DNA of 64,000 nt, from contig JAQFWX010000073.1 of the NCBI GenBank assembly GCA_027605045.1, positions 1 to 64,000 on the forward strand. Direction: 5' to 3'. The position numbers were made by a program, and so were the translations under genes. This document shows, in pieces, positions 11,195 through 23,992 of the stretch (position 1 is its first letter; each line of letters begins with the position of its first letter). Below the pieces are notes generated by a model that did no database searches, had not been told where the DNA came from, and saw nothing but the letters and a program-made list of their open reading frames with translations. The stretch comes from Phallus indusiatus. Lineage: Eukaryota > Basidiomycota > Agaricomycetes > Phallales > Phallaceae.

Positions 11195-11439
11195 TTTTTC
11201 CTTGTAATAGTAAACCTCAGCAGACGAGTACTGTCTGTGTTGTAGCTTTGTATCATTAGAGAAACACAAACGATAATATGTATATGCGTTTAATATTTTG
11301 TAGTCGCCCTTCAATATGAATTAGTGGCAAGATATGATTGAAGCGTGCCCAAGAGTGTCTCCCAAGAAATGTGTTGAATAGTGTTGTACAGAACGTTTGC
11401 CCAAGAAGAAGAAAAATAAATCGTTGTCTAGAGTTTTTG

Positions 11440-13727
11440 TTAAACTTTTGAGCCGCTCATCTCTACGTCAATATCAGTGTCGACGTCAATTTGCTCGTCG
11501 ACTTCCATATCACCGACTGCTGGAGTAACAGACGATAGGGTCCCCACTTCTGTTATGGACTTTGCGTCCAGCTCGGGTTTCAGATCCGATTTTGACTCTA
11601 GTTCTGGTAACCTAGAGAATGTGGCGGCAGCTTGTGCGAGATGATCCAGTTGGGTGAGTTCACGCTGAGGTGGTAGCGGTACGGATGCGAGTCCAGAGGA
11701 TCTCATCTCCGAGTCTAAGTGCTCTCTTTCCCTCTCCTTTTCTTTCTCGCGTTCCCTGTCCTTTGCCAATTCACGTTCGTGTTCTCGTTTGGAAACTTCG
11801 AGAAGAGCAGCGGCAGCAGCAGAGGTTGACATGGCAGGAACTTGATTTTGTGGTGGGGATGAAGCACGGGTCATCAATCCGAGACCGGAATCAGACTTAG
11901 TTGGGGGAACTGAAGTTGTTGCAGTGGAAGCTTGACCGAGAGTTGGATTAGGATCAGGATCATTGGGGACAGGACCAGCAGTACCAGCACTAGCGTTATT
12001 GTTGTTGCTATTATTGCCGCTGTTGCCGGTGATCACGTCGGGTGTATCTGGCATTGCACCAGAAACCCATGTCTTGGTGAACCAACGTCCGCCTGCTATG
12101 CCTCTAATCTCTCTTTTCATGACGGTCCATTTTCTGGCCGGAGGGCGTTTGGTATCTAATGGATGAGAAGGAGCATAACCAGTAGGGATTTTGGGCGGTG
12201 GTTGGACGGGGAATGCCCGTGTTGGGAGTGGCCAGAGTGGGACGGGAATGGTCGGATCCGCGTTAAAGTCGGGAGGTAGGATTGGAGGGAGGTACTGGTG
12301 GCTTGAACTTCCTTGAGAGGCCTGTTGTTGTTGCTGATGCGGTGTGGCAGATCCTCCTGCGCTCGGGAGAGTGTGTTGTTCTGGTTTAGGTGTTGCGGGT
12401 ACGGATGGTACGGCTGGCACCAAAAACGCGGATGCTAGTTCGAAAAATATTGTGAGATCAAAATATGGTAACGGGGAAGGATGAAGACGGTACCATCTAC
12501 GGCTCCCGAATCGTCGAGAGGTGTCGAAGTTCCTGGAGTATTATTTGCCGTTCTGTTCGTCAAGGGAGAGGGAAAGAAGATGCAATCCCGTGTCAAAAGA
12601 GAATGCATTCAAGAGATAGAAGAGAGAACATACTTTGCGGCATTTTTGCGTGGGCCTCTCGGGCCTAAAGTTGTCCCTTTCTTAGGACCTGGTTTCTTGC
12701 GAGGTGGTTTAGCGGGTGGTTGAGCTTGAACAGACCAACCATCGGGTACGGCAGGGGATGGAGAGGCGCCTGCTAAATTGGAGGAGGCATGTTTAGCTGA
12801 TGTGGAAGATGCGCCTAAACCGGTACCAGTGGGAGTGGATGTGGAAGCAGTGGGGTTCATAGCAGCAGATGTGGACGAGGAGGAGACAGCGGCGGGTGGT
12901 TCGGGCCTTGTCGAAAGATCTTCGGTATCGTCTGCAGCTCTTGGGCCAAGTTCAAAAGTGCTCATCATAGCTGCTGCATCTGGGGGCTCACGACCAGGTC
13001 TTCCACGACGACCGGTACTATTCGCACCGCCAGCAGCTGTGGCACCACCGCGTCGGCTTCGTCCCCGAGGAGGACCGCCTCTCTTTCGTGGGGTTGGCGT
13101 AGCGCTGTCGGGAGTAGCATTGCCGGGGACAATGTTCCTTGAGGGCGCATTGGGAAGTAGACCACGCAATGGTTCGTTTTTAGGAAAGGTTTCCTCATCG
13201 TCAATAAGCTGGTCCTCCTCCTCCTCTTCTTCTTCCTCTTCTTCGTCGTTATCATTGTCACTGAGGGAGCCGCGTCGACCTCGAGCATGTGTCGCGGTGC
13301 GCCGCGAACTGCCAGAACGACCAGCAGGGTTGTTCCCTGCACTTCCGCTTGCAAAGTGGGAAGAGTCGTGTGGAGGAGAGTTTGACTGATCCCAGGCGTT
13401 ACGCATGGAGACACGGAATTTCGTAAATCCCCGGCCGGATTGTGGGGGAGGAGACTCGTCTTCATCGTCCTCTCTTAGAATTGAGATCTCGGGAGCATCC
13501 ATAGAGTTGATATTGGAAGCTGACGTTGACGTCGTCGCGGGGATGGCAGCGCTGTCGATGGTATTGCTATTATTGTTACTCAGACTGCTATTATTATTGT
13601 GATTATGATTATTATTACTGCGAGATAAAGAGGTAGAAGATGATTTAGTGTTATCGTTTTGGTGGTGGGAACTTGGATCGTATGGGATCCAAGGAGATGC
13701 TCGGAACATGGACCGACCAAAATACAA
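11440..13727 (-). CDS. Uncharacterised low-complexity nuclear-type protein with AT-hook-like motif
   Basis: Three exons, read on the minus strand: 13727-12635, 12552-12494 and 12434-11440, giving roughly 715 residues. The start MYFGRSMFRASPWIPYDP is followed by Ser/Asn runs and an acidic run (about ten Glu coded near 13215-13245). Basic Arg/Gly-rich segments come next, such as GRSRRGG and the AT-hook-like RKKPGPKKG with GPRGPRK. The third exon holds the best conserved-looking block: PLWPLPTRAFP, then PARKWTVMKREIRGIAGGRWFTKTW, here quoted in two parts around residues 470-510. It ends with a Lys/Arg/Glu helix and an acidic tail. No catalytic domain is visible. The combination of a basic N-terminal half and a short W-rich motif recalls INO80 subunit Ies4, but that is an uncertain recollection rather than a family assignment. 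Likely a chromatin or transcription factor. Confidence 0.7.
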
Positions 13728-14114
13728 AAGGGACCTTTTTCCGTTATTTTTTTTTCTTTTTTTTTTCTGTTTTCCAAAAAGATTATTTGCGTGTCAGCGT
13801 TGGTGCAAAGAAGAATGTGACAAAACACTCTGTCACGGCCTTTACTGGTCAATGCAGTCAGTTTACTCGCTTGCTCATAATATCCTCACACCGAGTCTAT
13901 TCTGATTCTTACTTTAGATCTTGAATATCACATTCCATGTCTTGTCCAACTCCTAATGCTCCGAAATCGTTTCCTGGCTCCTCTCCCCGGCAAACATCGC
14001 CATCCAATGACAGTCGCGCGCGCGTTCCTTGCACACACACATAATCTATTCTATACTGATAGATAGATCAATAACAACGTCTAAGGCATTCCCCCGCTCT
14101 GCTGCATTCGAACA
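13728..14114. other. Divergent promoter region
   Basis: 387 bases between the start of the minus-strand AT-hook-like protein and the start of P450 copy 1. It has a poly-T tract (13748-13768), then GCGCGCGCG, ACACACACA and GATAGATAGAT simple repeats near 14016-14070. It probably serves both genes. Confidence 0.45.
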
Positions 14115-16371
14115 ATGGATGGTCTATTCACCACTCTCTCAAGCCTTGTTCATCGTGTCGTCGCAAGCAGAAGACGACTCCTCCTGATCGACGTTATCCT
14201 CGTACTCGCGGCTGTGCGATGGACCAGAACATGGCGCAGAAACCGTCTTCTGCCACCCGGTCCACGAGGATTACCGTTCTTCGGTCATTATCTTAGATGG
14301 TACATCACTTATTTTTCTTTCACCGTCCTGTGCACAAACATTACTGGCTCACTTTTTTGAAAATCACAGGCCTAAATCCGGACACAAGCTCTTCTCAGAT
14401 TGGCCATTCCAATTGGCTACCAAATACAATTTTGGTCTTGTCTATGTCAAGACCCTTTCGGATGAGGAAATATTCATAAATGACTATGACACAGCAGTCG
14501 ACATTGTACGTATCTTCGAAAGCGCGACACAAAGTTCCCCGTTCCATCTTCTTTCTAGCTCGAAAAACGTTCAGCCTCATACTCCTCCCGTCCTTCCCAC
14601 ATTATTGCCAACGAGTTCAGTCCCAGCTTGCTCTCATTTCTCCCCCTATCCTTTCCTCTAACACTCTTGTACAGTATTGGCAGTCTTGGTCGTCATATGC
14701 TCGTAATGCCTTACAACGAAAAATGGCGTAAAATGAGAGTCGCCATTCATCCAGAAATGACACCGACAAAGGTCCAGCAATCATACGTTCCTCTTGAGGA
14801 AGCTGAAACCCGCGTTGCCCTTCATAAAATTGCTCAAGATCCCGCATCTGCCTCCAGGTATATGAGACAAATCGTTGGTAATGTCACGCTTAGGAGTCAG
14901 TGTCTCAAGCTATTCTTAATATGATTATATCTAACGGTTTAATGCTGATGATTATTACCATAAGTCGTTTATGGCATGGACTCAGAAACCGAGCATGATA
15001 AGGAGGCAAGTTCATTGGCTAATGGCGATGATATCTTTTCTCTTATAATCTCTTATTTTAGTTTGATGACATGACAAGCAGTATGTTGACCGTTCAATTA
15101 TACTGTCTTTCCTAATCTAATTTTTCTTTTCTTTTTCAAGTTCTTTACAAGTTCTTTGGGCTTATGAATGATCAAATTGTTGATATACTCCCACCAACCC
15201 GGTATCTTCCTGGATTCTTATTACCATGCTATAAAGCTGGGATGGACTTGCAACGCATGACAACGGAGTGCTTCAACTCATTATTCAATGCCATGCTTCA
15301 AAAGACGAATAATTCAACTCTCAGTGCTGAAAATGCGATGGCCGCTCGATGGTGGCAAAACAGAGACGCTTTGGGTTTGGATGTAACTGATGTTTCAATG
15401 TTGGCTGGTACAATGTACGTTGCCCTTTCGATTCTTCTTGCTGTCTGAAGGCGAATTTCCGTCAAGGTTCGAAGGTGCTACAGACACCACCACCGGTCTC
15501 ATCATGACATATATTGTCGTGTCAGTTTCGTACCCTCATATTTTCAAAGCTGCTCAAGCCGAATTGGATAAAATATGCGGTGATCATCCACCCACAGTTG
15601 ATGATTTATCTCGTTCCGAATACCTTAGAGCTATGTGTAAAGAGACCCTCAGGTGGTATGGGATGTTTGCTGTCGGTGTGTCGCAGAGCTTATTCTCCTT
15701 CTTCAAAATATGTTTCTTATTTTTTTAATAGGTCTCCCCCATAAGTATAGTGCAGATCAAGACGATTTCTATAACGGATATCGTATTCCAGCTGGCGCCA
15801 CTATCATTCCAAACAACCGGGCAATGACGTTCAAGTTAGTAGATGCATTTACAAAAAAAAACCACCATCGTTCATTTCTCCTTTAGTCCAAAGACGTATG
15901 GTCAAAAATACGACGTATACACATACGAACCTCGCCGATGGATCGATCGGCCCGGAGGGGTTGGTGACGGGCCTTTGGATGATGGGCTTCCAACTTTTGG
16001 ATTTGGACGTCGGTAAGCTGCAATTGCAATCTTAATTCATTTGAATACAAAATTCTTTTTTAAACATATTTTGTAGCGTGTGCCCGGGTAAACATATGGC
16101 TATGACGTCCTTCTGCATCTTTGCATTCAACACCATGTATTATTTTGATGTTGGACCCAAAGAAGGCGCTGAGCTCAAGAAACCCATCGATGCACTTGGT
16201 TTTTGGGAGGTAACGAATAAACATCCTATTATTTTGGATTAGTAGCCAATTTCTTTTTTTTTTCAGGGACGACCTGATACATCCAAATTTTACATTACAC
16301 CTCGACCAGGGCGTCTCGTTGAACTCGAACGAGATATGGAGGCTGCAAAGGATTATTTGCGTAGCTTATAA
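14115..16371 (+). CDS. Cytochrome P450 monooxygenase (copy 1)
   Basis: Microsomal P450 with all landmarks. An N-terminal membrane anchor (LLLIDVILVLAAVRW) is followed by a proline-rich hinge (RLLPPGPRGLPFFGHY). Next are LEKRSASYSSRP in the B-helix region, the C-helix WRKMR, the I-helix oxygen-activation motif EGATDTT (about 15470-15490), the K-helix KETLRW (ExxR), PRRW, and the heme-binding loop FGFGRR-VCPGKHMA, where an intron splits the loop at about 16013-16077. The final residues are EAAKDYLRSL. Introns are short and numerous. The organisation resembles fungal CYP64-type (O-methylsterigmatocystin oxidoreductase-like) enzymes widespread in mushrooms; substrate unknown. It is a close paralog of the inverted copy at 29998-32242, with matching intron positions. 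No disabling change seen. Confidence 0.93.
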
Positions 16372-16781
16372 TCTGGCCTTAGTTACATCGCCTATTCAAG
16401 CTTTTACTCTTGGCGAGAATTCGATGCTTTGTTTTATGGCACATATGGTTTTTTTGTTCTGTGTATCCTTGAAGAAATTTTGTAATTTAAATTATTGCAG
16501 GCTTGACAGACTAATATACCAGCCTTCAGCTATATTTCGCAGGCATTTTTAAGCCTGAAAGAGGGTGAATTTAAGTCATAGAAGATAGTGATTTTATTTC
16601 AACAGAATTTTGCCAATGGACATTTGGTTCCAAAAAAGATTGACCCGGCACCACTAAAGTCCTGTTTGCAGAGAATTGGTTTTGTAATTACGTAGTATAG
16701 TATATGAATCTATTATGAACTCAGAATTATCACAATGTATAGATTCCTATTTCAGTGGCAAATATATACAGAATAGACAGG
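16372..16781. other. Convergent intergenic region
   Basis: 410 bases between the ends of P450 copy 1 and the HEATR5/Laa1 gene. The part just after the P450 stop resembles the corresponding region behind P450 copy 2 (both contain a GAAGAAAT(T/C)TTGTA stretch), so the duplication included some 3' flank. Nothing else recognised. Confidence 0.4.
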
Positions 16782-19700
16782 TCAAAAGGACCTCAATGAT
16801 ATCTGAGGCTTGACGGTAGTGGGTTGAGGGGCTTCCTTTTTACCCCCTACAGCTTGTCGAATCGAGCTCTCCAACGTGTCGCGTACGTCTTGATCCAGTT
16901 TGGCTGCTGCTTCCTTGAACGCAACCGGCCAGGCTGTAGCGAGGGCTAGAAGATGGGTCACTGCGGTTGTTGAAAGGTTTGAAGCGGTGTTCGTGGAGGA
17001 GCCCAAGAATAAACTCAGGGTTGGTAACAGGATACCAAACACCGCTGGGCCTAGAATGACAGCATCCCATCAGTCTCTGGTGCAATTGTAAGAGCAGAAA
17101 ATAAAAGACATACGCGATGATTCGGGGACTGCTGGTGGAAGGCTCACCAAAGCCTTGAAGATTTCCTCGACAGCAGGTGTATGCAATTTATGTTTCTCAA
17201 TCTCATCTGACAATGAAGCCACTCTTGCAAGGTATGTTATCGTCTCTGGAATTAGCAACTTCACACAATATTGCAGTACCGGATTTCCAGACGATGCGGT
17301 CATAACCAAAGTTTTGACGCAATGCGCTGAGGTCAGGGATATCTATGTAGTAATATTGTTAACATAGCATCCTGTTGTTGAAGACAAATCCTCACGCACA
17401 TCAGATACCTCCAAAAGCTTTTGTGAAATGACAAAGCAACAATGATCCAAAACTGCCTGGCTGATGGCCAGTGAGGTTGGAATGACAGTTAGTATTAGGA
17501 CCAGAGCCAACAAATTATTCTTGATTTTATTGAAGGAACCTGCTCCGACGCGGCCGCTAGGATAGTATCAGATATCAATACATAAAAATTGCTGTCAGTT
17601 GACGTCACTTTACCTCATTTCGTCAATATTCACAAGGCCAGCAGATATCAATCCGTGAATAAGTTTCCCGTACTTCGAATCTGCCACGCGTGTTTTCGGG
17701 TCGGATGGTGGTTCAAGTAAAACTTTCAGAGCTGGCAAGGTTGGCCCAGTTAAATCTGTGTCGCCTTGTTCGCTCTTGAGTAGTTCTGCAGCCATGGAGA
17801 TTCAACACGAGAAAGGAGAAAATTTAAAGTTATTCCCTACCCCCATACAGTGCAGCAGAAACAGCACGGACTTCTTCCTCATGTAGAGGACCAAACGCTT
17901 CTCCAATGACCGTAAAAGCGTTGAAAGCCGCCAGAAGTAAACGCGTCCGATCAGGGAGTGTATTACCATCTATATGACGTATGACCAGGGAATCGCACCT
18001 GATGGAGAAGAAGGGATATACCTGTGTAGGATAATCTTGCACTGGGCAGATTTTGGCGCAGAATATAAGCACAAATACGGAGGCAATGTGTCAGATGATT
18101 CTCGGGAAGTGAACCATCACTTGAACTACTATTCAATCGAATTCAGTATAGATAAGAAAAGTGGAAGAAAAGACGAACAGTGCTGAGCTGCTGCTTTTAT
18201 GTGAACTTGCAAGCGCTGTGATTACTTCCACAAGATGTAGCTGAACTGCAGCTGTCTCAGTGACGGCCATCCGATAACAAAGGCTGCTAAATTCTTTAAA
18301 AATAGTGGGTTCAAGGATGGCTTTTCCAGCGTATTCTTGGCGAACAAGGTATTTTAGCGTTTGCAGCGCAGCGATCGTGGCTTCACGAGACGCCAGTCCT
18401 GTCGCTGCATCGGTTGAAGCATTTGTCAGGGCATCGTATACTAGTCCAAACAAAATATAAAAGAACATAGTAGGATCTTCTCTGGATCCCAGTTCCGAAC
18501 TAGCCGCGTCCGGTGTTTCTTTGCCATCCATTGCAGCTAAGATATAGTGCTTATTGGTTTGCATACCCGTCGCGACAGCTTTGATGATTGAGCACCAAGA
18601 CTGCTGATAATACTATATTTCAAAAGATTAGTTAGAGATAAGTTAAAATTAAGCTAATTATTCACCGGAAGTAAAATTTCTCGACCAAGAGATGAATAAG
18701 AGGAATCGAAAGAAGCAGCGTTGTCCTGCAAAGATTCAGAGTCAACACGAACGCTGGCATAATCTCTGAGAGAAGCAATCCATAGTGACGCGAGAACAAA
18801 TCGGTGTGGCGCAACTACCAGTTGTAAATAGGGCTGTTGAGGTGTAGCGATTTCTAATTCCGCCCAAGCTGTTATAGTGGATATGCGTAACATGATTGAT
18901 GCGTTTGGACTGAGTTCTCCGACATCCCCAATTGACATTAATCCTGGCGCTGTCAGTTGAAGAAACGTTAGTGCGAGTGAAAAAGGACATGATTATAGCT
19001 ATCGTACACTTAGATTGCTCCAGTGCTGATACTAGGATTTTTAGAATTCGACCCATTTTAGATACGTCACGAACGACCCCACAGCCCACAAAGACAGCGC
19101 AAACCTGAATGGCAGACGCCAGGATTTCTGGTGTAGAATCGGCAGAAAAGGAGGGTGTGAGTGCGGCAGTTATTGGCGCTTGATATTGCTCCAAGAGCAA
19201 CGCATCCTCATAGTCAGGATCCGGCGACCTTGAGAATATCTAGAACAATGGGAGTAATTAAGTTGGACATGCTAAAAATTAATGGTCATTATTACCTCAA
19301 TCACGTCCCGTAGAACAGTTAATCCCGCTAGACGTGTCTCGGTGACGTATGCCGCTGACGCAGTAAAAGCCATTTTGACAAGGTCTGGAACTCTGGAGAC
19401 AAGCAGCTGAGAAGGCTCTTGCCAGCCTTGACGTCGTGCATACAGAATATCAATATGTTCCTGACGATTTGATTTTCCGATAATAATGCAAATGTCATGT
19501 AAGCATTGTAACACAAAAAGCTGGGTTTGCCAACGAGTCGAGATAGTTTGGTTTTGGGACGAAGGATCAGTTGTACCAGCAAAAGATTCCGCCTCGTCAT
19601 CTTGTGAGATAGCCGTCGCTTTTGTATTTGTGGCCTGTGTAGATATAGTAGTTTTAGACATTATTCGTTGGCATAAATCAATCCAGGCGGACGGGTTATG

Positions 19701-22700
19701 AATGACGGTTTGACGAAGCCAGCTGGAGATTATGTTGCGAACACCTTCAGACGTAGATGCATCGTCTAGCATACTGAAGAGTTCTTCGACCAAGCGGTCT
19801 CCGCCGATTTTAGACATCGCAAGAGCGTCTCGTTGAACCATCTGATACAACGCGTTTATCGAAGCCAATTTCAGCGGTCTACGCGACGAGGAAAGATAAA
19901 CGCGGAGTTTGTCAACTAGACTGTAAACGTCAATATGATCCGGAATGAATATCAAAAGGTGCTGGATGCACATGATAGCTTCGACAGCTATGCTTTCTTC
20001 GATTTCAGTGCTAAGCTCCTCAACAACATTAAGAACCAAGGTACGAGTAGATTCTGACTCTTGTAACTCTGGGCCAACAACACCAATAACCGCATCAATT
20101 ATTTGGCATATAACCGAATAAGTGGGTAAGTCTCCGCTGATATTGACGCTAGAATACGAGCCACCCTCTGGTTCATGACTTTCTGACATGTAAGCTTTGA
20201 AAAGAAGACCTATTGTCCTCGTCACAAATGGCGAGTATGCGAGGCTTGCGGCGTTTATGACTTGACCTAAGGCAGTAAGAGCCCAAAAATGAACGATAGG
20301 ATGGGGGTCGTTTCCTAGGGACATCAAAACATCGGTCGTCGTTTTCAACAGAGGACCTGCCGCGAGACCACCAACGTGACTGTATATCGCCCCAAAAGCT
20401 AGAGCACAGCCGGCACGTCCGTTGGGGTCACGATTGTTGACAACAAGATCAACTAAGGTTTTGACTTGACTGGTCAAGAACAACGTTCCTGCGACACTAG
20501 TTAAACGGCCTAATGCTTCACTACTTGCATTCCTTAAGATGGCGTCCCCGTCTATTAGAGTGTTCTAAGATAAACATTAAGTGTAACTCCTTAGTTATGA
20601 CAGTGAAAATGAATTCTACCTTCAAGAACTCAGCTATTAGAGTACTAATCTGACTGGTTGCAAATGCATCTCTAACGCTCTTTGTGCTCACGTTGGATAC
20701 CTGCCTCAGTGCAAGTAAAACCGCAATAGTGGAGTTAACCAGGATTGCTGCCTTCCGACCTGGATTCTTATCAAGTTTGGGAGACCGGGTAAACTCGACA
20801 AGTTGAGTGATAATTTGCGAAAGGTTATGAAATTCTTGCTCAGCTACAAGAAGGGAAAACAACTCAATCGCTGCGTCGGTGACTGATGTCATGGGAGGCG
20901 GGGATTCTGGCCAAGGCGCGGTATTGTCCTGAAACTTTGTCTGACAAATAATTAATGGGTCATGCTCGCATGAACATATGATTGGCGTGTTTATCTGACA
21001 GAAGTTATTAGAGTTCTGGGGTTTGGAATGTGAGAAACTCACAGATGCGTTAATGGTCAGCTCAATAGTGTCGCCATTTACGTCTGGCTTTCCTCCAGTG
21101 TTTATGTCAGAACTGTTTTCATATTTCGATGATTCAGGTCTAATGCTTGTAACACCATACGCATAATTGTCAAAAGATTGCCAAACCGAAGTAAAATTGC
21201 CAGATGAAGCAGCAATTGCTGCCTGAACGGACGAACCCGCGAACGCTTCGGGGCTACTAAATTGAATAGCAACGGACTGCAAGAGCGACAGCTGTGATGA
21301 TTCGGTTAAAGTGGCAAACCCAAGAACGGAATAGCATTCGTAAATTCTCCGACGCATTAAGGCTTCCAGCGTTAGTGCATCCATACCTCTATAAGAAGCA
21401 ACAGATGCCGCTCCGTCTTGTAATTCATCAAATTTCTGGTTCATAAAAGCTTGGGAAAATGCGAGGGCATTACTAAGGAGAGAGGAGATTCGACGAGCGA
21501 CATCCAGTGTAACAAGAGCAGGCGAATTCTGCCGTAAGAACGAAAGAATAGCACCCAGTGCGCATTCTCGAACGTGTAACATGAACATCCAGTCGTGAAT
21601 GCTTCTTCCAGTACCTGACATGGTGTCTTTGCTGGTGGGTTTTGGGAGGGCATTTCGCCACAAAACGAGTAGCTGAGGAAGATGTGGCCGAACAAAATTT
21701 GGTCCTAAAGATACAATAGACGTTATGCAAGTCCATGCTACCTCAATTTCTATAGATGCAATTTTGAGGTCGTGATCTCCGGATCGCTTTAAAAGCTGTA
21801 TTGCCATGTCCAAAATCTTAGCGCATACATCATAAGAGATATAAAAAGGTCGTTGTGGAATTACGGCAACGAGAGCAGCAACCCCATAAACGTGTCCCAA
21901 AGTGCGCTTGTGGATGTCGGATGGGGCCGCAGGACTTGATAATGATGCGATGTCGCGTTGTAGCGCCTCCATGATACCTAAGACGATTTTGGGCAAACGT
22001 GTTGGCGTAGAATAGCAGAAGCAGCGTAAAGCCCAAGCACACGCGATTCGTGTGGAATGATTGGGATGCCCGAGCAATTCAACCAAGGGCCCTAACAAGG
22101 CATCCTAGTAAATATTGAATATTAAATCGAGATGCGAAAATATGCTATAAGTTCACCTGCACTGGAGGTGGCGCATTGCCGAGTTGCTGTAGCAGAGCAG
22201 CGACTTCCCTCAAAGCTATTACCAAAACGAGAGGATTGGTCGCAACTTGACCCGGCAATAGCGCGGGCCATCTCTTAAGATATCCCGATGTTAGCTCGTG
22301 GATAGCACCGATTTGCCCTTGTTCGCTTAACATACGAGCCCCTATTAAGTCACGTAGAAGGACACACACAAGTTTGCGTATAAGAAGTATGTCATATCGT
22401 GAGGCGGTGGACTTTGGGGTTTGAACAATCTCTTGCATAAGGTGCCGAACAATAAGCCCATAATTGATCTCGACGAATTGGGGACCTAAGGTGGTGAATA
22501 ACGCGGCATAAAATTCAATGATCCCAATTCTCGTTCTTCGTGTGGCTGCATGTTTGTTGAAGTGTGATGATAACTGCAGAAGCATTCCTTCAGGTGATAA
22601 TATCAGTGTAGGCTGTCCTGTTGTAGGTACGGGCACCGGTGATTCATCTTTATCATCCCCGTCCTTTTTGGCTCCAGCCTTTTTGGGCTGTTCTGGTATA

Positions 22701-23811
22701 ACGTACTTGGCGACTTGAGTTCCTGCAAGCATATGAGCTGATAACTGTGCTAACGAATGTCTCGTTAATTGGTCTGCGTGATCCAAGTTTTTAATGCATA
22801 GGTTCACGATGGACTCCACGTCCGCTATCGCCCGGCTGCCATCATTTGGAGGAAATAAAATTATAAGAACCTGGTAAAGACATTCAATTAAACCATCAGA
22901 AAAAACATGCGCGCAGCTCCTACTTTTGCAGCGGCCCTTTGAAGGGGAAATGCCTTGTCAGACAATAGTGACTTCATTTGTTTCATGATATCTCGACTTG
23001 ATGATTCCGTCAGAGCTCGTGATGCAGTAGATAAGGACTTTTGAAGTGCTGTGACAGCATGAAAGCGTAGGAGGACTGACTATTCAAGTATGAGAATTGT
23101 CGGACACATGTTATATGATCAGAAGAGACGGACATTTGAAGAAGATTTGGATATCCGGAGTGCCACGAGGGCTATTTCAGCCATGAAGGACATCACCTTA
23201 CGTTATAAGTTAGGTCCGCAATAAGTACTGATGCAGCAATGCCACAAACCTGTGATCCAAATGCCCCCATAAGTTCCCCAATGCACCATAGGGCAGACCT
23301 GGTATATGGATAAAAACGGCAGCCATAAGTGAGTAGCTAGTATCCTCACAATCGAGCATCCTTTTCTCCAGGTTTACTATCGCCAACAACTTTGACTAGA
23401 CTTTGTAAAGTGTCAAAAAGGGTTCTCGTCTCTCCTCGGCTGTATAGCGAAACGAAGCAGCGTGCGACAGCCTGCCGAATTGGTCGTCCTGGTTGGGGAA
23501 ACCGGTCAGATCCTCTGGCAATATCGACGAGTGTAGATTCCAGTTTCTTATGGTGTTGTTTTATTAAGTCCTTGAAAAAAAAAACTTGTCAATGTCGTAT
23601 ATTTCAAAGCTTGCATTTGTCCATACCAGAGAGACTTTCTTGATTGTTTTTTCTGTCAAAGTTAACCATTGGAATACATAAATTTGGCCGTTCTCGCTGG
23701 AAACCTTTGTCTTATCCCAAAAAATAAGCACAAATATAAAAGTTTATAATAAATAAATAAATCACTCACCAGGTCTATGTCAAATTCTTGAGGCTCACTA
23801 TCATTCATCAT
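16782..23811 (-). CDS. LAA1: HEAT-repeat protein HEATR5/Laa1, AP-1 clathrin adaptor accessory factor
   Basis: Very large all-helical HEAT-repeat protein in many exons. The first exon encodes MMNDSEPQEFDIDL (23811-23770), and the next continues with ENGQIYVFQWLTLTEK, the recognisable N-terminal block of HEATR5/Laa1. Further family-specific landmarks are VARCFVSLYSRGETRTLFDTL, the block LGHPNHSTRIACAWALRCF, SLGPNFVRPHLPQLLVLWRN (near residue 550-650) and the HEAT-rich stretch around 19272-20483 with GRAGCALAFGAIYSHVGG. In yeast Laa1 and human HEATR5B, the protein binds AP-1 and promotes recruitment of clathrin adaptors at trans-Golgi and endosomes. The fungal gene here is of expected size (about 7 kb, close to 2,000 residues). 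The C-terminus is PQISLRSF. No frameshift was seen, but I did not verify every internal splice junction. Confidence 0.9.
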
Positions 23812-23992
23812 ATACCTGTTCGTTTCAACTCGCAGCACGGGATGACTAAGCCGGATCGCGCTGAATACCAACCTCCATCAAACTGCACGCTACTAGGCAT
23901 TCACGTTCTGTACTGAGTGCTTTTGCTATAGTATTACATCTCTCTATGGCTGTGAGTACATTGTGTAGCGATGGAGTATCCGTAGACTTAGG

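Noticed and set aside
12778..13389. 203-codon plus-strand open frame
   Set aside because: It is the antisense of the low-complexity minus-strand protein; its Ser runs mirror the Glu run on the other strand.
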